The notes beneath the pieces were generated by a model, which made no database searches, had not been told where the DNA came from, and saw only the letters and a list, made by a program, of their open reading frames with translations. From contig CAIQWF010000005.1 of the NCBI GenBank assembly GCA_903875455.1, positions 1-50,065 on the forward strand: DNA of 50,065 nucleotides, read 5' to 3'. Source of the DNA: an uncultured Pseudomonadota bacterium. Lineage in GTDB: Bacteria; Pseudomonadota; Gammaproteobacteria; Methylococcales; Methylomonadaceae. Shown here one piece after another: positions 18,064 to 28,256 of the stretch. Every line of letters starts with the position of its first letter. The first letter of the stretch is position 1. The position numbers and the translations under genes are program-made.

Positions 18064-19752
18064 ATGGTCAACAGTATGAAAACTTCACGCAGTCGCAAAC
18101 TATTTTGCACCACCTTGTTAGCCCTCGGCTTGCAAACCTATATAGCCCCAGGTTTTGCCGTTGAGCCGGCTCCACTACCGCAACCGGCGCAGCCACAAAC
18201 TGCACAGCAAGCTCCGTTGCCAGTTTCAACCACTGACATCATCGCACAGATGATTAAAGGGATGATAGCCAGCAGTCCCTGGCAAAAAGAGGCCATGACC
18301 GAGATATATCGCCTGTCTGAGCACCATTTGATCTGGTTAAACAATAAACAGACCGATGCGGCATTAAAATTATTGAATGAGTCGCCAGCCAGTAAAGGTT
18401 TGCACAGTGAAGATTACAATGTTGAATGGTTAAACACTAACTGGCAACAGCTGAAAGCCACAGCTGAACCAACCTTCGAGCAGCTTGCCCTGTTTGATAC
18501 CACGCTGAGCAACAGTTTATTAAGTTATTATTCTGATTTACGTTACGGCAGGGTTAATCCGCGAAAAGTCAGCTTTGATTTTCAGGTCAATAAAGAGCAT
18601 TTAAAACTGGCCTTATGGACCTTTAACGCTTCCAAAGACGGTACGCTTGCCTCATTGGCAGATGGTCTTGAGCCTAAACTGGTTTTTTACCGCAATTTAA
18701 AACGGGCATTAAATCAGTATCAACAAGCGGCAAAAGAACACAAAGAAATTCAGTTCAAATTTTCCAGTGCCTTGAAAGAAGGGGATTCAGACCCGCAAAT
18801 CGTGGAGCTGCGCAAATTGTTGACGACTTTGGGCGATGCGACTCCAGCAAAAGACAGTGCCAATAACAAAGGTGAGATTTATGATGCGTCATTGGCTGCC
18901 GGAGTAAAGAACTTTCAGTCCCGCCACGGCTTGAATGCCAATGGTGTATTAAATAAAGAAACTGTAACCCAGCTTAATATCCCTTTAGCTAACCGGATAG
19001 CCCCTATCGAACTGAGTATGGAGAGATTGCGTTGGGTTCCTGCCTACACTGAAGATCGTCTGGTGCTGGTGAATATCCCCAACTTTCGCTTATGGGCTTT
19101 TGATTCATTGAAAGATGAAAAAAACAAACCGTTGACCATGCGGGTAGTGGTGGGGAAAGCAGCAGGAACAAAAACCCCCAGTTTCAGTTCAAAAATGGAA
19201 TATGTCGAGTTTCGCCCGACCTGGAGCGTACCGCAAAGCATTATCAGAAATGAGATGATGTCGAAGCTGGAAAACAACCCTGAGTATTTTTCCAGACGCG
19301 GCATGAAAGTCACTTACCACGATGACGGCGAAATTTCTATCAGACAGGCATCGGGCGATAGCAACGCTTTGGGGTTGGTAAAGTTTTTATTTCCTAACAA
19401 CCATTCGGTTTATTTCCACGACACCCCATCAAAACAATTTTTTAAACGCGAGCGCAGGGATTTCAGTCACGGCTGCGTGAGGCTGGCAGAACCGGCTTCG
19501 TTGGCCGAGTTTGTTCTGAAAAAACAAAAAGAAGAATGGCCACTTGATAAAATTGAAAAAGCCATGCACAGAGGCGGATCAAAACGGGTTACGCTGGCTG
19601 AACCGATTCCGGTTATTATTTTTTACGGTACCGCGTTAGCAATCAATAATAGCGGTGTCTCGTTTTTTCAGGATGTTTACGGTCACGATAGAACCTTGAG
19701 AAACGCGCTGTTAAAAAGCCGGGAAAAAGAAAACTCCAAAAAAACCACCTAA
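18064..19752 (+). CDS. YcbB-type L,D-transpeptidase
   Basis: A 562-residue periplasmic enzyme that makes 3-3 crosslinks in peptidoglycan. The N-terminus has a signal sequence ([20 protein letters not shown] after four leading residues) and a Pro/Gln-rich linker. An Asp/Ala-rich scaffold domain follows, then a peptidoglycan-binding domain ([16 protein letters not shown], about residues 280-310) and the YkuD catalytic domain with FHDTPSK and the signature SHGCVRL, catalytic Cys471. Domain order and length match E. coli YcbB (LdtD). AGGA at 18047-18050 lies 13 bases before ATG 18064; ATG 18076 is an alternative. Confidence 0.92.
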   Translation: MVNSMKTSRSRKLFCTTLLALGLQTYIAPGFAVEPAPLPQPAQPQTAQQAPLPVSTTDIIAQMIKGMIASSPWQKEAMTEIYRLSEHHLIWLNNKQTDAALKLLNESPASKGLHSEDYNVEWLNTNWQQLKATAEPTFEQLALFDTTLSNSLLSYYSDLRYGRVNPRKVSFDFQVNKEHLKLALWTFNASKDGTLASLADGLEPKLVFYRNLKRALNQYQQAAKEHKEIQFKFSSALKEGDSDPQIVELRKLLTTLGDATPAKDSANNKGEIYDASLAAGVKNFQSRHGLNANGVLNKETVTQLNIPLANRIAPIELSMERLRWVPAYTEDRLVLVNIPNFRLWAFDSLKDEKNKPLTMRVVVGKAAGTKTPSFSSKMEYVEFRPTWSVPQSIIRNEMMSKLENNPEYFSRRGMKVTYHDDGEISIRQASGDSNALGLVKFLFPNNHSVYFHDTPSKQFFKRERRDFSHGCVRLAEPASLAEFVLKKQKEEWPLDKIEKAMHRGGSKRVTLAEPIPVIIFYGTALAINNSGVSFFQDVYGHDRTLRNALLKSREKENSKKTT

Positions 19753-19772
19753 CCGCAAACTTGCAAATCTAA

Positions 19773-19795
19773 GCTGGGCACCCTGGTTGCCCGGC
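19773..19795 (+). other. Hairpin in the leader of the VF530-like gene
   Basis: GCTGGGCA (19773-19780) and TGCCCGGC (19788-19795) form an 8-bp GC-rich stem with a seven-base loop. It lies 20 bases after the transpeptidase stop codon and ends just before AGAAGGA and ATG 19805. No T-run follows, so it is not a standard terminator; it may affect mRNA stability or access to the ribosome-binding site. Confidence 0.4.
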
Positions 19796-19804
19796 AGAAG
19801 GACT

Positions 19805-20059
19805 ATGAACACACAACCTAATAATCCGCTGCACGGCATTACTTTGGAAACAATGCTTAGCCAGTTAGTGGCGCATTATGGCTGGGAAGACTTGGGCGAA
19901 AAGGTTGCTATCAATTGTTTCATTAACCAACCCAGCATCAAATCCAGCCTGAAGTTTTTGCGCAAAACTCCTTGGGCACGGGCAGAAGTTGAAGCTTTAT
20001 ATTTGCAATATCTGCAAAGCCCCTGGCGACGAAAAGCAAAAACCGAGTTACCCAATTAA
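19805..20059 (+). CDS. VF530 family DNA-binding protein
   Basis: An 84-residue protein of the VF530 (DUF2132) family, small helical proteins with proposed DNA-binding ability and no firm biological role. The family core is clear: [32 protein letters not shown] and [16 protein letters not shown] 19805 matches the family start; the AGAAGGA before it is closer than usual (two bases), so initiation may be inefficient, or the in-frame TTG 19787 may be used. It lies alone between the transpeptidase and prfB genes. Confidence 0.88.
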   Translation: MNTQPNNPLHGITLETMLSQLVAHYGWEDLGEKVAINCFINQPSIKSSLKFLRKTPWARAEVEALYLQYLQSPWRRKAKTELPN

Positions 20060-20175
20060 AACATAAGCCTTGCTTTGCAGCGAAAACCAGGTTTTATAGT
20101 TTATAATCCACGCCTTTTTCACTTGCTGACCTTAAAAAGTCAGGTGTTTATCATTTAATTCAACCCTTATTTTTC

Positions 20176-21274
20176 ATGCAAGAAATAAATCCAATCAGAA
20201 ACAAAATTTTAGACCTCACCCAACGCGGCGATTCGCTCAGGGGGTATCTTTGACTTTGAGGTCAAAAGTGAACGCCTGGTCGAAGTATTACGCGAACTGG
20301 AAGACCCTGCGATTTGGAATAACCCTGAGCAGGCCCAAGCGTTAGGCAAAGAGCGCGGGCAACTGGAGCTTGTCGTCAACACCATCACCGAACTGGAGCA
20401 AGGTTTGGCTGATGCTCAGGAATTGCTGGAGTTAGCAGTCGAAGAGGAAGATGAGGAAACCATTAATACCATCGTTAAGGATTTGGAGTTTTTGGAAAAA
20501 AGAGTTGCGGATTTGGAATTTCGGCGGATGTTTTCCGGGGAAATGGATGCCAATAATGCCTTTTTGGATATTCAGGCCGGTTCCGGTGGTACAGAGGCAC
20601 AGGATTGGGCTTCAATGATTGAGCGGATGTTTTTACGCTGGGGTGAACGCAAAGGTTTTAAAGTTGAATTGATTGAAGAATCCGCAGGCGATGTCGCCGG
20701 GATTAAAAGTGCCACCATCCGCTTTGAAGGCGAATATGCTTTTGGCTGGTTGCGGACTGAAACGGGCGTGCATCGGCTGGTGAGAAAATCGCCGTTTGAT
20801 TCGGGTAATCGCCGTCATACCTCGTTTGCTTCGGTGTTTGTGTCGCCGGAAATTGACGATGATATTGAAATTGATTTGAACATGGGTGATGTACGGATTG
20901 ATGTGTATCGTGCCAGCGGTGCCGGTGGCCAGCACATTAACAAAACTTCATCAGCGGTGCGGATGACTCATATTCCCACTAATACTGTGGTGCAGTGCCA
21001 AAGTGACCGGTCGCAGCACAAAAACCGTGATACCGCGTTAAAACAATTGAAAGCCAAATTATATGAACTGGAAATGCTGAAACGCAGTGCTGACCAGCAG
21101 GCTTTGGAAGAAACCAAATCCGATATTGGCTGGGGTAGCCAGATTCGCTCCTATGTCTTGGACCAGTCGCGGATTAAGGATTTGCGGACCAGTATTGAAA
21201 CCGGCAATACTCAAGCAGTATTGGATGGTGATTTGGATCAGTTTATTGAGGCAAGTTTGAAGGCAGGATTATAA
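20176..21274 (+). CDS. prfB: Peptide chain release factor 2 (programmed +1 frameshift)
   Basis: RF2 terminates translation at UGA and UAA codons. The gene begins at ATG 20176, reads 25 codons to an in-frame TGA at 20251-20253, and continues in the +1 frame from GAC 20252 to the TAA at 21272-21274, giving 365 residues, the same length as E. coli RF2. The stop-codon recognition tripeptide SPF is in RKSPFDSGN and the catalytic GGQ is at residues 250-252 (GAGGQHINK). The break is the classical autoregulatory frameshift, not a mutation. rfbB starts one base after the stop, so the rhamnose genes may be co-transcribed. Confidence 0.97.
20239..20254 (+). promoter_or_regulatory. prfB programmed frameshift site
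   Basis: The site has the standard parts: an internal Shine-Dalgarno-like AGGGGG (20239-20244), then TAT, the slippery CTT codon (20248-20250), the in-frame TGA (20251-20253) and a following C that weakens termination. Low RF2 makes ribosomes pause at UGA and slip +1, raising RF2 synthesis: a negative feedback loop. Confidence 0.96.
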
Positions 21275-21275
21275 A

Positions 21276-22343
21276 ATGAAAGTCCTTTTGGTAACCGGTG
21301 GCGCAGGATTTATTGGTTCAAATTTTGTGCACAGCCAGTTAAAAAACACGGAAAATAAAATTATCAATCTGGATAAGCTGACTTATGCGGGCAATCCGCA
21401 AAATCTGGCGACTCTTGCCAATGAGTCAAGACATGTTTTTGTGCAAGGCGATATTGGTGACAGCGTTTTGCTGGAAAAGTTATTGGCTGATCATCAGCCT
21501 GATGCTGTGGTCAATTTTGCGGCTGAAAGTCATGTGGACCGGTCAATTCATGGGCCTGAAGATTTTATTCAAACCAATGTGGTTGGCACTTTTCACTTGC
21601 TGGAAGCAATCCGCGCTTACTGGAATCAGCTCAATCCACAATCCCAGCAAAGTTTCCGCTTTCTGCACATTTCCACTGATGAAGTTTATGGCTCACTAAC
21701 TACGGATGCACCGGCTTTTTCTGAAACCAATCCTTACGCCCCTAACAGCCCTTATTCAGCTTCTAAAGCGGCTTCGGATCATTTAGTCCGGGCTTACCAT
21801 CACACTTACGGTTTGCCGACCTTGACCACAAACTGTTCCAATAATTACGGGCCATTTCAATTTCCTGAAAAACTGATTCCACTGTTAATCATGAACGCCT
21901 TGCAAGGTAAAGCTTTGCCAATTTATGGTGATGGCCAAAACATCCGCGACTGGCTGTATGTGGAAGATCATTGCAGCGCGATTGCCGCAGTATTGGCAAA
22001 AGGCAGCGTAGGTGAGGTTTACAATATCGGCGGCAATTATGAAAAAACCAATCTGGAAATCGTGCATACGGTTTGCGCTATTTTAGATGAATTAGTCCCG
22101 GACTCACCCTATCGTCCGCATCACAAACTGATTACTTATGTGAAAGACCGGCCGGGCCATGACCGCCGCTATGCCATAGATCCGAGCAAGATTGCCCGTG
22201 AAATCGGCTGGCAACCGGCTGAAACCTTTGAATCAGGAATCAGAAAAACCATTGCCTGGTATCTGGAACATCGCGGCTGGGTGGAAAATATCAGCAGCGG
22301 CAGCTATCAAAACTGGATTGCTAAAAATTACGGGGCACGCTAA
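21276..22343 (+). CDS. rfbB: dTDP-glucose 4,6-dehydratase
   Basis: A 355-residue SDR-family enzyme converting dTDP-glucose to dTDP-4-keto-6-deoxyglucose, the second step of dTDP-L-rhamnose synthesis. It has the NAD-binding motif [11 protein letters not shown] (Gly8, Gly11, Gly14), [10 protein letters not shown] and the catalytic YSASK motif. AGGCAGGA at 21261-21268 in the end of prfB serves as the ribosome-binding site. Its TAA stop shares one base with the rfbA start, so the two are translationally coupled. Confidence 0.96.
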   Translation: MKVLLVTGGAGFIGSNFVHSQLKNTENKIINLDKLTYAGNPQNLATLANESRHVFVQGDIGDSVLLEKLLADHQPDAVVNFAAESHVDRSIHGPEDFIQTNVVGTFHLLEAIRAYWNQLNPQSQQSFRFLHISTDEVYGSLTTDAPAFSETNPYAPNSPYSASKAASDHLVRAYHHTYGLPTLTTNCSNNYGPFQFPEKLIPLLIMNALQGKALPIYGDGQNIRDWLYVEDHCSAIAAVLAKGSVGEVYNIGGNYEKTNLEIVHTVCAILDELVPDSPYRPHHKLITYVKDRPGHDRRYAIDPSKIAREIGWQPAETFESGIRKTIAWYLEHRGWVENISSGSYQNWIAKNYGAR

Positions 22344-23224
22344 TGACAACACGCAAAGGTATTATTTTGGCAGGCGGTTCAGGAACCCGGCTTTATCCGG
22401 TCACTAAAGCGGTTTCCAAACAGTTGCTGCCAATTTACGATAAACCGATGATTTATTATCCACTGAGTACCCTGATGTTCGCAGGTATCAGGGATATTTT
22501 GATTATCTCCACACCGATAGATTTGCCGCTGTTTCAATATGTGCTTGGTGATGGCTCGCAATGGGGAGTTAATTTAAGTTACGCCGAACAACCCTCACCG
22601 GATGGGCTTGCGCAAGCATTTATTATAGGCAAGGATTTTGTTGGAAATCACGCCAGTGCCTTAGTGTTGGGAGACAATATTTTTCATGGCCACGATTTTG
22701 TCAATTTATTAAAAACAGCGGCACAGAAAACCGCTGGCGCTACCGTTTTTGCCTATCAGGTTCAAGACCCTGAACGCTATGGCGTAGTGGAATTTGATAA
22801 AAATCATAAAGCCATCAGTTTGGAAGAAAAGCCCAAACAGCCTAAATCAAATTACGCAGTTACGGGACTTTATTTTTACGATCAACAAGTGGTTGATATT
22901 GCAGCTAATATTCAACCTTCTGCGCGGGGTGAACTGGAAATCACCGATGTAAACAAGCGCTATCTGGAATATAACCAGCTGGAAGTTTCCTTGATGGGAC
23001 GCGGCTATGCCTGGCTGGATACCGGAACCCATGAATCATTATTGGAGGCTTCGCAGTTTGTGGAGTTACTGGAACGGCGGCAAGGGCTGAAGATTGCCTG
23101 TCTGGAAGAAATTGCCTGGCGTCTCGGCTATATCAATGATGAACAACTGGAGGCTCTTGCGCATCCGCTGGCTAAAAATGGATACGGGCAATATTTACTC
23201 AAAATTCTCGCCCAAGGACTCTAA
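22343..23224 (+). CDS. rfbA: Glucose-1-phosphate thymidylyltransferase
   Basis: A 293-residue nucleotidyltransferase that makes dTDP-glucose from dTTP and glucose 1-phosphate, the first and feedback-regulated step of the rhamnose pathway. The N-terminal [20 protein letters not shown] signature, [10 protein letters not shown] and the sugar-binding [17 protein letters not shown] segment are all present. Length matches RmlA. It begins in the TAATG overlap with rfbB and ends two bases before rfbC. Confidence 0.96.
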   Translation: MTTRKGIILAGGSGTRLYPVTKAVSKQLLPIYDKPMIYYPLSTLMFAGIRDILIISTPIDLPLFQYVLGDGSQWGVNLSYAEQPSPDGLAQAFIIGKDFVGNHASALVLGDNIFHGHDFVNLLKTAAQKTAGATVFAYQVQDPERYGVVEFDKNHKAISLEEKPKQPKSNYAVTGLYFYDQQVVDIAANIQPSARGELEITDVNKRYLEYNQLEVSLMGRGYAWLDTGTHESLLEASQFVELLERRQGLKIACLEEIAWRLGYINDEQLEALAHPLAKNGYGQYLLKILAQGL

Positions 23225-23226
23225 TC

Positions 23227-23772
23227 ATGCAGGCTACAGCAACCGCAATTACAGATGTTATTCTGATAGAGCCTAAAGTGTTTGGCGATGATCGCGGCTT
23301 TTTTTTTGAAAGCTTTAATGCCAAACGTTTTAATCAGGTGATTGGCAAGGAAGTTTGTTTTGTTCAGGATAACCATTCCCGTTCCAGACGTGGCGTGTTG
23401 CGGGGGCTGCATTATCAGATTCAGCAACCGCAAGGCAAACTGGTGCGGGTGGTTTCCGGTGAAGTGTTTGATGTGGCGGTAGATTTACGCAAAAGTTCAC
23501 CAACCTTTGGACAATGGGTAGGAGAGTATTTGTCCGCCGATAACAAAAAGCAGCTTTGGATTCCTGAGGGTTTTGGACACGGATTCGTGGTGTTAAGTGA
23601 ATATGCGGAATTTCTGTATAAAACCACTGCTTATTACGCCCCAGAATACGAACGCTGCATTGCCTGGAATGACCCGACTTTGGCAATCAACTGGCAGTAT
23701 CAAGGGCAACCTGAGTTATCAGTGAAAGATCAGCAAGGTTGTGCATTTATCGGTGCCGAGGTGTTTGCATGA
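23227..23772 (+). CDS. rfbC: dTDP-4-dehydrorhamnose 3,5-epimerase
   Basis: A 181-residue cupin-fold epimerase, third step of dTDP-L-rhamnose synthesis. Motifs FFFESFNAKRF, FVQDNHSRS, LRGLHYQ with the catalytic His62, and PEGFGHGFVVLSE are typical of RmlC. It lies two bases after rfbA, and its TGA overlaps the rfbD start (ATGA). Confidence 0.96.
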   Translation: MQATATAITDVILIEPKVFGDDRGFFFESFNAKRFNQVIGKEVCFVQDNHSRSRRGVLRGLHYQIQQPQGKLVRVVSGEVFDVAVDLRKSSPTFGQWVGEYLSADNKKQLWIPEGFGHGFVVLSEYAEFLYKTTAYYAPEYERCIAWNDPTLAINWQYQGQPELSVKDQQGCAFIGAEVFA

Positions 23773-24668
23773 ACTCCAAAACTCCAGTGATTTTAGTGAC
23801 CGGCAAAAATGGTCAGGTTGGTTATGAACTGCAACGCGCCCTGATGCCGCTGGGTTGTGTGGTAGCTGTGGCCAGAAATACCATGGACTTGGCAGATAAT
23901 GATTCGATTTCCACCGTTGTCAGGCAAATAAAACCTGATGTGATTGTTAATGCCGCAGCCTATACTGCCGTTGATAAAGCGGAAACCGAGCAACAGGCGG
24001 CAATGCAAATTAATGGTGTTGCGCCAGGAGTGTTAGCGGAAGAAGCCAAGAAACTTAATGCTTTGTTAATCCATTATTCAACTGATTATGTTTACGATGG
24101 CAGTAAACAAGAGATTTATCTGGAAACCGATGCCACAAATCCTGTTAATTATTATGGGTTGAGCAAATTGGCCGGGGAACGCGCAATCCAAGACAGCGGG
24201 GTTGAGCATTTGATTCTCAGAACTTCATGGGTCTATGGCAGCAGAGGCGGAAATTTTTTATTAACGATGTTGCGGCTGATGAAAGACAGGGAAGTTTTGA
24301 ATGTCATTGATGACCAGTATGGCGCTCCAACCTGGTCGCGGTTAATTGCCGAAGCCACTGCACATATCGTTAGGCAGGCTGCACAAGAACGAAAAGCGCA
24401 AAAATTTCAATCCGGCCTTTATCACCTTGCTTCAAGCGGTGAGACAACCTGGCATGGTTTTGCCTCAAAAATAGCACAATTGGTGATAAATAAAGAAGCT
24501 TTAAAAATCAAAGCCATTGAAAAAATCCCTACCAGCCAATATCCTACTCCTGCGAAAAGACCGCATAATTCAAGAATTTCAACACAGTCCCTGAGTGAAC
24601 GTTTTTCTTTAGTACTACCAAACTGGGATGAGGCTTTGGCTCTTTGCATGGAAGAATGCCAGCCGTGA
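23769..24668 (+). CDS. rfbD: dTDP-4-dehydrorhamnose reductase
   Basis: A 299-residue SDR-type reductase, final step of dTDP-L-rhamnose synthesis. It has the dinucleotide motif VTGKNGQVGYEL, the STDYVYDG segment and the YYGLSK catalytic motif. ATG 23769 is chosen for its ATGA overlap with rfbC; earlier in-frame codons would extend into rfbC. The order rfbB-A-C-D differs from the enteric rfbBDAC order but the set is complete. Rhamnose probably goes to lipopolysaccharide or exopolysaccharide; no glycosyltransferase lies nearby. Confidence 0.95.
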   Translation: MNSKTPVILVTGKNGQVGYELQRALMPLGCVVAVARNTMDLADNDSISTVVRQIKPDVIVNAAAYTAVDKAETEQQAAMQINGVAPGVLAEEAKKLNALLIHYSTDYVYDGSKQEIYLETDATNPVNYYGLSKLAGERAIQDSGVEHLILRTSWVYGSRGGNFLLTMLRLMKDREVLNVIDDQYGAPTWSRLIAEATAHIVRQAAQERKAQKFQSGLYHLASSGETTWHGFASKIAQLVINKEALKIKAIEKIPTSQYPTPAKRPHNSRISTQSLSERFSLVLPNWDEALALCMEECQP

Positions 24669-25360
24669 ACCTCACTGTTTTAAATCCTTACCAGCCTGAG
24701 CAACCTTTTCCTCCAGTTCATAAAGCTTTGCAAGAGCCGGAAGGTCTGCTGGCGGTGGGGGGATGCTTGTCGCCAACCCGAATTATCAACGCTTATCGAC
24801 ACGGAATTTTTCCCTGGTTTAATCCTGATGACCCGATTTTATGGTGGTCGCCAAATCCACGCCTGATTTTGCTGCCGCATCAACTTTATGTTTCCCGCCG
24901 CTTGAGCAAAACCATCCGGTCTGGCAAATTTGTTTTCAGCATTGACCGAGCATTCAGCCAAGTGATTGAAAATTGCGCAAAGCCACGTTCATACACCAAC
25001 GGCACCTGGATTACCGAGGAAATAAAACAGGCTTATACTGACTTGCATCGTTTGGGAATTGCCCATTCAGCTGAAGCCTGGTTTGAAGGGCAATTGGTCG
25101 GCGGGCTTTATGGTGTGGCGATGGGACAGGTATTTTTTGGCGAATCGATGTTTCACACCAAAACCGATGCTTCCAAAGTGGCATTTGTGCAATTGGTACA
25201 GCATCTGACCGCATGGAATTATCAATTGATAGATTGCCAAATGCACACCGCTCATTTAGCCAGTCTGGGAGCTCACGAAGTCAGTCGTCAGCATTTTATT
25301 GATTTGTTAGACAAATATTGTGAAACTCCACCTCACCCCAAGGCGTGGCAACTGCAATGA
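24656..25360 (+). CDS. aat: Leucyl/phenylalanyl-tRNA--protein transferase
   Basis: A 234-residue N-degron enzyme that attaches Leu or Phe from tRNA to proteins with N-terminal Lys or Arg, marking them for ClpS-ClpAP. Family signatures are LLAVGGCLSPTRIINAYRHGIFPWF, read here in short parts (GIFPWFNPDDPILWWSPNPR), GLYGVAMGQVFFGESMFH and DCQMHTAHLASLGA. ATG 24656 overlaps rfbD by 13 bases; GTG 24665 with GGAAG upstream is an alternative start. The next gene is bpt, the companion transferase, with an ATGA overlap. Confidence 0.95.
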   Translation: MPAVNLTVLNPYQPEQPFPPVHKALQEPEGLLAVGGCLSPTRIINAYRHGIFPWFNPDDPILWWSPNPRLILLPHQLYVSRRLSKTIRSGKFVFSIDRAFSQVIENCAKPRSYTNGTWITEEIKQAYTDLHRLGIAHSAEAWFEGQLVGGLYGVAMGQVFFGESMFHTKTDASKVAFVQLVQHLTAWNYQLIDCQMHTAHLASLGAHEVSRQHFIDLLDKYCETPPHPKAWQLQ

Positions 25361-26064
25361 CTTCCATCCCGTTATTCATTTCCACTCCGCATCCATGCAA
25401 TTATCTGACTGGCGAACTGGCGCAATCGGCGTTTGTTAGTCCCAGTTTTGAATTGAACAATGCGATTTATTCACAATTGATTGCACACGGTTTTCGGCGC
25501 AGTGGTGATGATGTTTATCGCCCGCAATGCGCTTATTGTCAAGAATGTGTGGCGGTGCGAATCGATGTGAATGATTTTAAACCGAACCGCAAGCAAAAAC
25601 GCTGCTTGCAGACTAATGCCAACACCACGGCAATCATTAAACCCGCGCTGTTTGAATCTGCCCATTATGAAATGTATATGCGTTATCAAAAACAGCGTCA
25701 TGCCGACAGCAACATGGCAAATTCCAGTGTTGATGATTATGTTAATTTTCTGGGGAGCTCCTGGTGTCATACCCGATTTGTCGAGTTTTCCATTGCAAAC
25801 GAACTCGCGGGCGTGGCAGTGGTTGATTATCTGGATAACAGCTTATCGGCGGTTTATACTTTTTTTGATCCCAGGTTTTCCAGTTACAGCCTTGGGGTTT
25901 ACGCTGTATTATGGCAAATTGAGCAGGCAAGGAATGCAGGATTGCGCTATGTTTATTTAGGTTTCTGGATTAAAAATTGCCCAAAAATGGCTTATAAAAT
26001 TCAGTATCAACCGCTGCAAGGCCTTGTTAATCAACGTTGGCAAGTGTTGCAACTACAGAAGTAA
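25357..26064 (+). CDS. bpt: Aspartate/glutamate leucyltransferase (arginyltransferase family)
   Basis: A 235-residue transferase of the Bpt/ATE1 family, which adds Leu to N-terminal Asp or Glu in bacteria and so extends the N-degron pathway. The Cys-rich N-terminal motif CAYCQECVAVRI, the HADSNMA region, the YTFFDPRFSSYSLGVYA motif and LGFWIKNCPKMAYK are typical. ATG 25357 overlaps the aat stop (ATGA), so translation is coupled. Both tRNA-protein transferases of the pathway are thus adjacent; ClpS and ClpA are not in this window. Confidence 0.94.
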   Translation: MTSIPLFISTPHPCNYLTGELAQSAFVSPSFELNNAIYSQLIAHGFRRSGDDVYRPQCAYCQECVAVRIDVNDFKPNRKQKRCLQTNANTTAIIKPALFESAHYEMYMRYQKQRHADSNMANSSVDDYVNFLGSSWCHTRFVEFSIANELAGVAVVDYLDNSLSAVYTFFDPRFSSYSLGVYAVLWQIEQARNAGLRYVYLGFWIKNCPKMAYKIQYQPLQGLVNQRWQVLQLQK

Positions 26065-26072
26065 ATCACATC

Positions 26073-27107
26073 ATGCTCAGCGAAAACCGCATAGACCGAA
26101 TTGCCAGCATCACCCTGATTGCCTTGTTAATCATGGGATGTTTTCTGATATTGCAGCCGTTTTTTTCCGCCATTCTCTGGGCAATTATCCTGTCTTTTTC
26201 AACCTGGCCGATTTATTTGCGTCTTGAAAAAACCATGGCAGGTAAAAAAGCCCTTGCCAGTGCCTTGATGGTATTAATCATTGCCATGATATTGATTTTT
26301 CCATTAATCCTGTTAGGAGCAAGTTTTGCTGACAATATTTCTGCCCTGCTGGATATGGCTCGGCAATTACTCAAACAGGGGTTGCCAGAACCTCCCGTCT
26401 GGATTAAGCAATTGCCAATGATTGGTTCAGCTTTGTACGCGAAATGGCAAGCGATGGCAGGCAGCAGCGTGCAATTAACCAAGATTTTAATGCAATATTT
26501 ACTGCCGCTACGAAGCTGGGCATTACAAATCGCAGCGCATTTAGGCGAAGGAATTTTGTATTTAAGTTTGAGCGTGTTTATTGCCTTTTTTTTCTATCGC
26601 GATGGCAAATTGTTATCGGAAAAATCAGTGGCACTGGCTACACGAATGGGGGGGCATGAAGCGGCGAACTTATTGCAAATTGCGGGTGACACTATTAAAA
26701 GTGTGGTGTATGGGATTCTTGGCACGGCAGTGGCGCAAGGATTTTTGGCCGGTATTGGTTTTTGGTTGGCTGGCGTTCCCAGTCCGCTGCTATTAGGGGT
26801 ATTAACCTGTTTCTTATCCTTGGTTCCTGTTGGACCGCCATTAATCTGGATTCCTGCTGCGTTGTGGTTATTTCAACAAGAACAAACCGGCTGGGCAATT
26901 TTTCTGGCGGTGTGGGGTGTTGGTGTGGTTAGTACCGTTGATAACGTATTGAAACCTTATTTCATCAGTAAAGGCAGCAATTTACCTTTTGTTTTGATTT
27001 TTTTGGGGGTATTTGGTGGTGTGCTGGCGTTTGGTCTGGTTGGGATTTTTTTAGGCCCCACCCTGATTGCGATTGCTTATACTTTACTCCAAAAATGGAT
27101 TAATTAA
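26073..27107 (+). CDS. AI-2E family transporter (YdiK/PerM-like)
   Basis: A 344-residue polytopic inner-membrane protein with about seven or eight membrane segments. The family pattern is visible: paired N-terminal helices (LLIMGCFLILQPFFSAILWA), a soluble amphipathic region, and the conserved C-terminal part PVGPPLIWIPAALWL and FGLVGIFLGPTLIAIAYTL. Members range from an autoinducer-2 exporter to Na+/H+ antiporters and permeases of unknown substrate, so no substrate is assigned. ATG 26073, eight bases after bpt, is chosen; the ribosome-binding site is weak. Confidence 0.88.
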   Translation: MLSENRIDRIASITLIALLIMGCFLILQPFFSAILWAIILSFSTWPIYLRLEKTMAGKKALASALMVLIIAMILIFPLILLGASFADNISALLDMARQLLKQGLPEPPVWIKQLPMIGSALYAKWQAMAGSSVQLTKILMQYLLPLRSWALQIAAHLGEGILYLSLSVFIAFFFYRDGKLLSEKSVALATRMGGHEAANLLQIAGDTIKSVVYGILGTAVAQGFLAGIGFWLAGVPSPLLLGVLTCFLSLVPVGPPLIWIPAALWLFQQEQTGWAIFLAVWGVGVVSTVDNVLKPYFISKGSNLPFVLIFLGVFGGVLAFGLVGIFLGPTLIAIAYTLLQKWIN

Positions 27108-27131
27108 GCTGAATTTTAAAGCCTCTCTTAA

Positions 27132-28256
27132 ATGCTGATTAGTTCACCTCCTATTATTGTGCCGAAAACTTCTCTCATCAATATGCCGCTTTTGGTTGCA
27201 TTGCTGATTACCAGTGTGCTGCACTTTCTAGTGATTTCAGGCATCAGCATTGTTTTTCCCAAGGTCTCACAACAAAAAAACACAGTCGCAGTAACGCTTA
27301 TCAAAATCAAACCTGTGGCGAAATTTCCAGCCGAAAAAGTGCAAAAGCCTGTTGAGACTGATAAAAAAGTTGCAAAAATACCAACAGTAAAGCCCACTCA
27401 TCATGCTAAGGTAAAGAGCAACTCCCAATCTAAAAAACAGCAGACAGTTTTACCGCCACTGCCAAAAAACGCTCATTCCAAGATAAGCAAAAAAAACAAA
27501 GCTACAACCCCAAAGATTGGCGCAAAAAGGCCGATTAAGCCAATTATTGCCGAACACTCAGTTGCGCCAGATATGTTTGTAGCACCCGCTATCGTTGAGC
27601 CGACTCCAGATTTAAATACTGATACTCATCCTGATACTCCGCCAGTTAGTAAGCCGGCTGAAATGGAAAAGGTTGATGTAACTCCTGAGATAGCACAGCC
27701 AGATATTAGTGATAAACCTGTAGCTGTACCTGTAAAATCTGGGAAAAAAGCCAAAAAAAAACCAGCTAAAAAAACACCGCATCACAAAGTCTCAAATTCT
27801 GACAATTCGCAGCCGATATTATCAATGGATGATTTGGCCGCACAAATTGCCCAGGTCGGTGAAAAGTTTGGCAATCAGGCGTCATCTGCCAGTGAAAGCC
27901 GAATTAAATCGCTTAATTCCGTCCGCGAGCATAAAGCCGCGGCACGGCAATACAAACAGGACTGGCGAGCTAAAATAGAGCGGATTGCTAATCTGAATTT
28001 CCCTGAAGCCGCGCGGCAAAAAGATTTTTCTGCCAGGCTGGTGCTGGAAGTCGGGATTAACGCTGATGGCAGTATTCACAGTCTGAAAATCAAAAAATCG
28101 TCCGGCACACCCCCTCTTGATGAGGCCGCGAAAAACATTGTTCAAATGGCTGCGCCGTTTGCCGCATTACCAAAAGATTTGGCAGAGGAACTTGATGTGC
28201 TGGTTATACAGCAGCCAATGCAGTTCTCTGATGAATCAGGGGTGAGTGTTCAGTAA
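27132..28256 (+). CDS. TonB-like energy transducer
   Basis: A 374-residue protein with the TonB layout: one N-terminal membrane helix (about residues 18-38), a long Lys/Pro/Thr-rich periplasmic spacer (about 55-235) that can span the periplasm, a short coiled segment, and a C-terminal TonB domain (about 285-365) with NFPEAARQKDFSARLVLEVGI-type strands and PLDEAAKNIVQMAAPFA. TonB proteins pass proton-motive energy from ExbBD to outer-membrane receptors. No exbB or exbD is adjacent. It could serve the TonB-dependent receptor encoded at 38.8 kb, but nothing here proves the pairing. The spacer is unusually long and Lys-rich. Confidence 0.82.
   Translation: MLISSPPIIVPKTSLINMPLLVALLITSVLHFLVISGISIVFPKVSQQKNTVAVTLIKIKPVAKFPAEKVQKPVETDKKVAKIPTVKPTHHAKVKSNSQSKKQQTVLPPLPKNAHSKISKKNKATTPKIGAKRPIKPIIAEHSVAPDMFVAPAIVEPTPDLNTDTHPDTPPVSKPAEMEKVDVTPEIAQPDISDKPVAVPVKSGKKAKKKPAKKTPHHKVSNSDNSQPILSMDDLAAQIAQVGEKFGNQASSASESRIKSLNSVREHKAAARQYKQDWRAKIERIANLNFPEAARQKDFSARLVLEVGINADGSIHSLKIKKSSGTPPLDEAAKNIVQMAAPFAALPKDLAEELDVLVIQQPMQFSDESGVSVQ

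Noticed and set aside
20176-20253. Apparent early stop in prfB after 25 codons
   Set aside because: The AGGGGG-TAT-CTT-TGA-C arrangement is the conserved programmed frameshift; the gene is functional.
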